Part shown: piece by piece, positions 59,551 through 64,000 of the stretch
How positions within the stretch are numbered: position 1 is the stretch's first letter
Layout: every line of letters starts with the position of its first letter
NCBI RefSeq assembly: GCF_030936135.1
Contig: NC_082612.1
Location: forward strand, 18,857,475 to 18,921,474
Direction: 5' to 3'
DNA: 64,000 bases
Source of the DNA: Gavia stellata
Lineage: Eukaryota; Chordata; Aves; Gaviiformes; Gaviidae
Program-made: the position numbers and the translations under genes
The notes under the pieces: model-generated
Database searches by the model: none
What the model was told of the DNA's origin: nothing
What the model saw: the letters and a program-made list of their open reading frames with translations, nothing else

Positions 59551-60205
59551 TCACAGAATCACTAAGGATGGAAAAGACCCGTAAGATCATCAAGTCCAAC
59601 CATCAACCAACAAGCACCACCATGCCCACTAAACCATGTCCCGCAGTGCCATGTCCGCATGTTCCTTGAACACCTCCAGGGATGGGGACTCCACCACCTC
59701 CCTGGGCAGCCTCTTCCAATGCTTCACCACTCTCTCAGGAAAGACATTTTTCCTAATATCCAGCCTGAACATCCCCTGGCGCAACTTGAGGCCGTTTCCT
59801 CTTGTCCTGTCACTTGTCCCTTGGGAGAAGAGACCAACACCCCCCTCCCCACAACCCCCTTTCAGGGAGCTGTAGAGAGCGATGAGGTCTCCCCTCAGCC
59901 TCCTCTTCTCCAAACTGAACAACCCCAGCTCCCTCAGCCGCTCCTCATCAGACTTGTGCTCCAGACCCCTCACCAGCTCCGTCGCCCTTCTCTGGACACG
60001 CTCCAGCACCTCAATGTCCTTCTTGGAGTGAGGGGCCCAAAACTGAACACAGCATTCGAGGTGCGGCCTCACCAGCGCCGAGTCCAGGGGCACGATCCCC
60101 TCCCTACTCCTGCTGGCCACACTCTTTCTGATCCAGGCCAGGATGCCGGTGGCCTTCTTGGCCACCTGGGCACACTGCTGGCTCATACTCAGCCGGCTGT
60201 CAATA
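59551..60205 (-). mobile_element. CR1 LINE, longest fragment in the window
   Basis: Minus-strand CR1 with about 190 uninterrupted codons of the ORF2 C-terminus: [60 protein letters not shown], then ALRDMV and stop, followed by the 3' UTR and tail at 59551. The frame is still open, so the insertion is relatively young. The reverse transcriptase core is missing by 5' truncation. The frame continues beyond the element to 60642 by chance. Confidence 0.95.
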
Positions 60206-62116
60206 ATACATAGGAGGAGTCGTCGTTGCTCATCCAAGCTGTAAAATTTGGAAAAGTGACTTCTGCTCCAGGGCAGAGCTGGGGCTTCCCGCGGGCAGGT
60301 GATGGCTGCAGGCCACCAAGTGCCGAGCTGTCCCTGCTGTGGTGGCCCAGGTGGCCATCCGGGGCTGCTGGCCAGTCCCACCTTTCTGAACATAAAACCA
60401 TGGGGATTTTTGGCTTCCTGGCACCAGCTCACCTCCTGCATTGCAGAGACATGCTCCCCTATGGACCCTGTGCTTGAATTCCCACCTGCCTGTGATGAAA
60501 AACCTGGTTGGGTCATGGGTTGGCCAAGTCCCCTCCATGGGCAAACCCTGCCACCTCCCAGCCACGGCCAGGGAGAGCCCGGCTGCCTGCGCTGGGCTGT
60601 TAGCGACAGGCTCTCCGTCCAAAATATGGAGGTTCCATCCACCCGCTCTCCATCACTCTCAGAGAGATGCTAAAGGATTTTTGATCCCTACAAATCTCCC
60701 CCAGCTTCACTCTCTAAGGAAAATATGAATTTTTTCCCCCCTGTCTGCCCTTACCTTCCCCACTAACCTTGTAAAGGGCAGGTAGAGGCTCTGTCAGTGC
60801 TGCGGGGTGGGTACCTGCGGCAACACTCCCACCTGCCTAAACCCCAGATGGCCCAGAGCGTCCTGTGGATGATCTCTGGAAAACTGCACTTTTAGCCTAA
60901 GAGAGGTAAAGGCGAGGAAAGCGGAGTGGGGGAGAGAAGAAATACCACGCTGCCGCCTCATCCCAGCACAGCGTGGTGTGATTTCGTAGCTGTACCTCGA
61001 GGCAGCGCCTGTGTCTCCCGGTGGAGTTACAGTCAATTCTTGCTGATGCTCAGGCTTAACGAAGGAAAGGCGCTGCACCTTCAGCGGCATATGGCTTAAG
61101 GCAGTGGCAGGAACCCGACAACCAACTGTCCTTCCCTGAAAACCGCTACGGAAAGCGGCGTGTCCCATCGGGGCTCCGGGCTTGCGGGATGCCGGGGTTG
61201 GGAAAGGTGAGGGGTGGCAGCAGGAGCCCGGCCGAAGAAGCTGGCAGCCGGCTGCCTTCAGCGGGGAAGCTGCAATTGCGCAAAGCAGCACCTAAGTTGG
61301 CGTCTGTTAGTCGGAGGGAGCAGAGGTCGTTCGCCAGGGAGCACCCAGAGCATATAAAGGATGAGAACTGGGAAAAGGACATGCGTCTCCCAGGACGAGG
61401 GCGGCTCGGTGGGTACGTATGGCTTGGCTTTGCTTCAGCAAGAGCTGTGGTACCAAACTATGAGAAGTGCTCATGGCTGAAGCAGTGTTGTTGGATGGAA
61501 ACAGAGGTGAGGCTTTCTACCCGAACAGATGCAGGCAGCAGAGGTAAAGGACGGCAGCTTTTGCACCGTGTTGTTCATTTGTGCACATATACATGTGCCT
61601 GTATGTAACAAACTGCTGCTTTATGACCTTGGTTGTCAGTGAAATGTGGCTGCGTGCACCTCAGGATCCCTTTTGTTCCCATCAGCCATTCCAACGCCGC
61701 CGGTGGTGCCGTGGAGCTGCAGGTTTGGGGGTACCCGGGGTGATGTGCTGGGTGTGCTGAGCTCAGGCCACCTCTCAGGAGATGAGCGTGCGGCGGAGGC
61801 TTCTCCAGGCTGCTGCCTGCTCCACACCGCAGCCTCCGTCCGTGCAGGGCCGTGGTGCACTCGTGCTCGGGAAGAGGAAAGGAAAGCCCGTGATCAGCCC
61901 CACCTGCAAAAGGCACAGTGTGTATGTGGCGGTGAGAACCGCTCGGCTGCATTTTCACCATGCGCTGCTATTAATCTCGTTATCTGGCCGTGGGGAAGCA
62001 CCTTCTTTGGCACGGGAGGCTGGTGGGGTCTCGCCCCTCAACCTTCTCCTGCTGCTGCTCCTGTGCACGCTTCTGCGGACGAGGCTGAGGCACTGGCACA
62101 GAGGGAGAGGAGGAGC
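60206..62116. other. Intergenic, GC-rich
   Basis: No gene recognised. Several long open frames on both strands reflect GC content. Nothing resembles a PLAC8 exon. Confidence 0.5.
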
Positions 62117-62121
62117 GATGG

Positions 62122-63176
62122 TGTCGTGGTTTTAGCCCAGTTGGCAACTAAGCAGCACACAGCCGCTCGCTCACTCCCCCCACAGGGGGATGGGGGAGAG
62201 AATCGAAAAAAAAAAGGTAAAACTTGTGGGTTGAGATAAAAGCAATTTAATAGGACAGAAAAGGAAGAAGAAGAAGAAAGAAGAAGAAGAAAGAAGAAGA
62301 AGAAAGAAGAAGAAGAAAGAAGAAGAAGAAGGAAGAAGAAGAAGAAGGAAGAAGAAGAAGAAGGAAGAAGAAGAAGAAGGAAGAAGAAGAAGAAGAAGAA
62401 GAAGAAGAAGGAAGAAGAAGAAGAAGGAAGAAGAAGAAGAAGAAGAAGGAAGAAGAAGAAGAAGGAAGAAGAAGAAGAAGAAGATGATGAAGAAGATGAT
62501 GATGAAGAAGATGATGATGATGATGAAGATGATGATGAAGAAGATGATGATGAAGAAGATGATGATGATGATGATGAAGATGATGATGAAGATGATGATG
62601 ATGAAGAAGATGATGATGATGATGAAGAAGATGATGAAGAAGATGATGATGACGATGCTGAAGATGACGATGCTGAAGATGACTATGATGAAGAAGATGA
62701 CGATGATGAAGAAGATGACGATGATGAAGAAGAAGATGATGAAGAAGAAGATGATGAAGAAGAAGATGATGATGATGAAGATGATGATGATGATAAAGGA
62801 ATACACAAAACAACTGACGCACAATGCAATTGCTCACCACCGGCTGACCGATGCCCAGCCAGCTCCTGAGCAGTGGCTGTGCCCCTGCCCTGGCCAATTC
62901 CCCCCCAGTTTTTTTGTTCAGCGTGACATCACGCGGTATGGAACGTCCCTTCGGCCCGTTTGGGTCTGCTGTCCCGGCTGTGTCCCCTCCCAGCTCCCTG
63001 TGCACCTGGCAGGGCAGTGGGAGAAGCGGAAAAGTCCTTGACTTAGTGTAAGCGCTGCTCAGCAACAACTGAGCCATCAGTGTGTTATCGACATTATTCT
63101 CATCCTAAATCCAAAACACAGGACTATACCAACTACTAGAAAGAAAAATAACTCTATCCCAGCCGAAACCAGGGCA
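62122..63176 (-). mobile_element. Solo LTR of an avian endogenous retrovirus (fossil)
   Basis: A single LTR with no internal viral region, left by recombination between two LTRs. Sense is the minus strand: it starts near 63176 with the known avian LTR opening (CTGGTTTCGGCTGGGATAGA), carries an ATTAAA poly(A) signal (TTTAAT on + at 62246-62251) and ends AACCACGACA. A perfect 5-bp duplication GATGG flanks it (62117-62121 and 63177-63181), which suggests an ERVL-like 5-bp integration. The clean duplication points to a moderately young insertion. A trinucleotide tract fills its middle. Confidence 0.9.
62257..62796. repeat. Giant GAA then GAT/GAA trinucleotide tract inside the LTR
   Basis: 62257-62484 is an uninterrupted purine tract of 228 bases made of GAAGAAGAA-type units with GGAA and GAAA joints. 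From 62485 to about 62796 it changes to mixed GAT/GAA/GAC units. Together they are about 535 bp, half the LTR. Related bird LTRs, as I recall them, have a short AT-rich trinucleotide patch at this place, which probably seeded the growth. Open frames over it (poly-Met/Lys, poly-Ile/Phe/His) are artefacts. Confidence 0.95.
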
Positions 63177-63181
63177 GATGG

Positions 63182-63770
63182 GAACAGGTCGGGTTTAGGG
63201 TGATGGAAAAGGACAGGGAAAACCCCCTGCCTTGAAGCCTGCTAAGAAAGTAGGTGAAGAAGGGAGAGGGAGAGGGGGAGACAAACAGGCTGAGATGCTC
63301 AGGGGACAAAGCAAAGATTAAGGTGACTACTGAGAGCTTGGGAAAGCTAGGACTGAGCTGCAGTATCTTTGGGACACTGCAAACATAAAAACAACAAACC
63401 CAAACCGTTTTAAGCAGATAATGATGAAAGATGAACTGGGGATGATTGAAGGATTGAGGATTGAATGTTGAAGCAGAAGGACCTCTGTTTTCACGGAGGA
63501 ATTTTACTTGCATGGGCAGCGGGACGAGGTGCTGCTGCCTTCGGTGGGGGGCTGCTTTTGGAGAAGGCTTTGCTGCAAAGGGCAGTGGCAGCTCCTGGCC
63601 GAGCTGTGCCCCCCACTTTGCAGTGGGGGTGGCAGTGCCCTGGCAGTGGGGACCCCTCAGGGACCTGTGCTGCCCTCTCCGTCTTCAAATGCAGCAGCCT
63701 GAGCAAGACACCCACTTCAGAAACACCTGCGGCATCTTTTGCCAATGGCTTTTCCTTCCAGACCGCAAAC
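63182..63770. other. Upstream region of the second PLAC8-like gene
   Basis: No exon assigned. The acceptor at 63770 implies an upstream noncoding exon, either here or farther left, which I could not place. Confidence 0.4.
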
Positions 63771-63800
63771 TGCCTGGAGGGACCCGATCCTGTGCTGGCA

Positions 63801-63906
63801 ATGGCCTCTCACCACGTGATCATGGTCCAGCCCCAATTTTCGGTGGCCCCGCGGGTGGGCGAGTGGCGATCGGGGCTGCTGGACTGCTGCTCTGACTTTG
63901 GCGTGA
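63801..63906 (+). CDS. Second PLAC8-family gene, first coding exon (partial)
   Basis: After a strong acceptor (TTTTCCTTCCAG, ending about 63760), ATG at 63801 gives MASHHVIMVQPQFSVAPRVG, then EWRSGLLDCCSDFGV. This parallels exon 1 of the upstream PLAC8 (MATPPVVMIQPQ... WQTGLMDCCTDCSV) position by position. It is therefore a tandem paralogue of the Cys-rich family. The exon end is ambiguous: GTGA|GTACAC at 63906 keeps the phase-1 border seen in PLAC8, whereas the better donor GC|GTGAGT at 63902 would be phase 0. The later exons lie beyond the window. Confidence 0.85.
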
Positions 63907-64000
63907 GTACACACATACCTGTCATTCCTGGTGTCGGCTCATGATGTGTTTCTGGTGTTTTCCCACTCCTCCTGCGGCATCGCCCCTGCTGCAAACCTCA

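Noticed and set aside
59629-60642. Minus-strand 337-codon open frame as a host gene
   Set aside because: Its C-terminal part is CR1 ORF2; the N-terminal part is incidental open sequence beyond the element.
62171-63077. Open frames of 217, 276 and 185 codons rich in Ile/Phe, His/Ser and Met/Lys
   Set aside because: They are simple translations of the GAA/GAT tract inside the solo LTR.
1-64000. CRISPR arrays, tRNA or rRNA genes, bacterial operons
   Set aside because: No regularly spaced short repeats, cloverleaf boxes or rRNA sequence were seen; the split genes and LINEs show a vertebrate genome.

Overview
The window is vertebrate nuclear DNA, most likely from a bird. Split genes with GT-AG introns encode proteins closely matching avian HELQ, HPSE, COQ2 and PLAC8. 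Many CR1 LINE 3' ends are present, with the typical tail of short repeats around ATTCTGTGA, and there is a solo LTR of an endogenous-retrovirus class that I know from bird genomes. Identifications are from memory of protein families; no database was searched. The species cannot be fixed.

Layout, all four genes on the + strand: (1) 1-11550, the 3' half of HELQ: 12 coding exons, 572 codons, from the second half of the helicase core to the stop. (2) 11550-18370, intergenic, with three minus-strand CR1 fragments and a small palindromic minisatellite. (3) 18374-20157, three head-to-tail copies of a GC- and CpG-rich unit of about 600 bp, ending about 235 bp before the HPSE start codon. (4) 20393-33211, complete HPSE: 12 coding exons, 523 codons. 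(5) 33212-37847, intergenic, with one CR1. (6) 37848-45572, the COQ2 promoter with NRF1, ETS and YY1-like sites, then a complete COQ2: 7 exons, 353 codons. (7) 45573-57570, a long gene-poor stretch with two CR1s, a possible LTR-like block and an unexplained open frame. (8) 57573-59380, PLAC8 (115 codons), followed by a nearly full-length CR1 3' fragment. (9) 62122-63176, a solo LTR with perfect 5-bp target duplications, carrying a roughly 535-bp GAA/GAT tract. (10) 63770-64000, the first coding exon of a second PLAC8-family gene, cut by the window end.

The gene order HELQ-HPSE-COQ2-PLAC8, all in one direction, matches the human 4q21 block, so this is an ordinary conserved neighbourhood and not an operon. 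The products act separately: DNA repair (HELQ), extracellular heparan sulfate cleavage (HPSE), mitochondrial ubiquinone synthesis (COQ2) and a Cys-rich protein family (PLAC8). I found no convincing new multi-gene system. The points most worth a second look are the triplicated unit next to the HPSE promoter, the giant trinucleotide tract inside the solo LTR, the tandem PLAC8 pair, and possible unannotated exons in HELQ introns.
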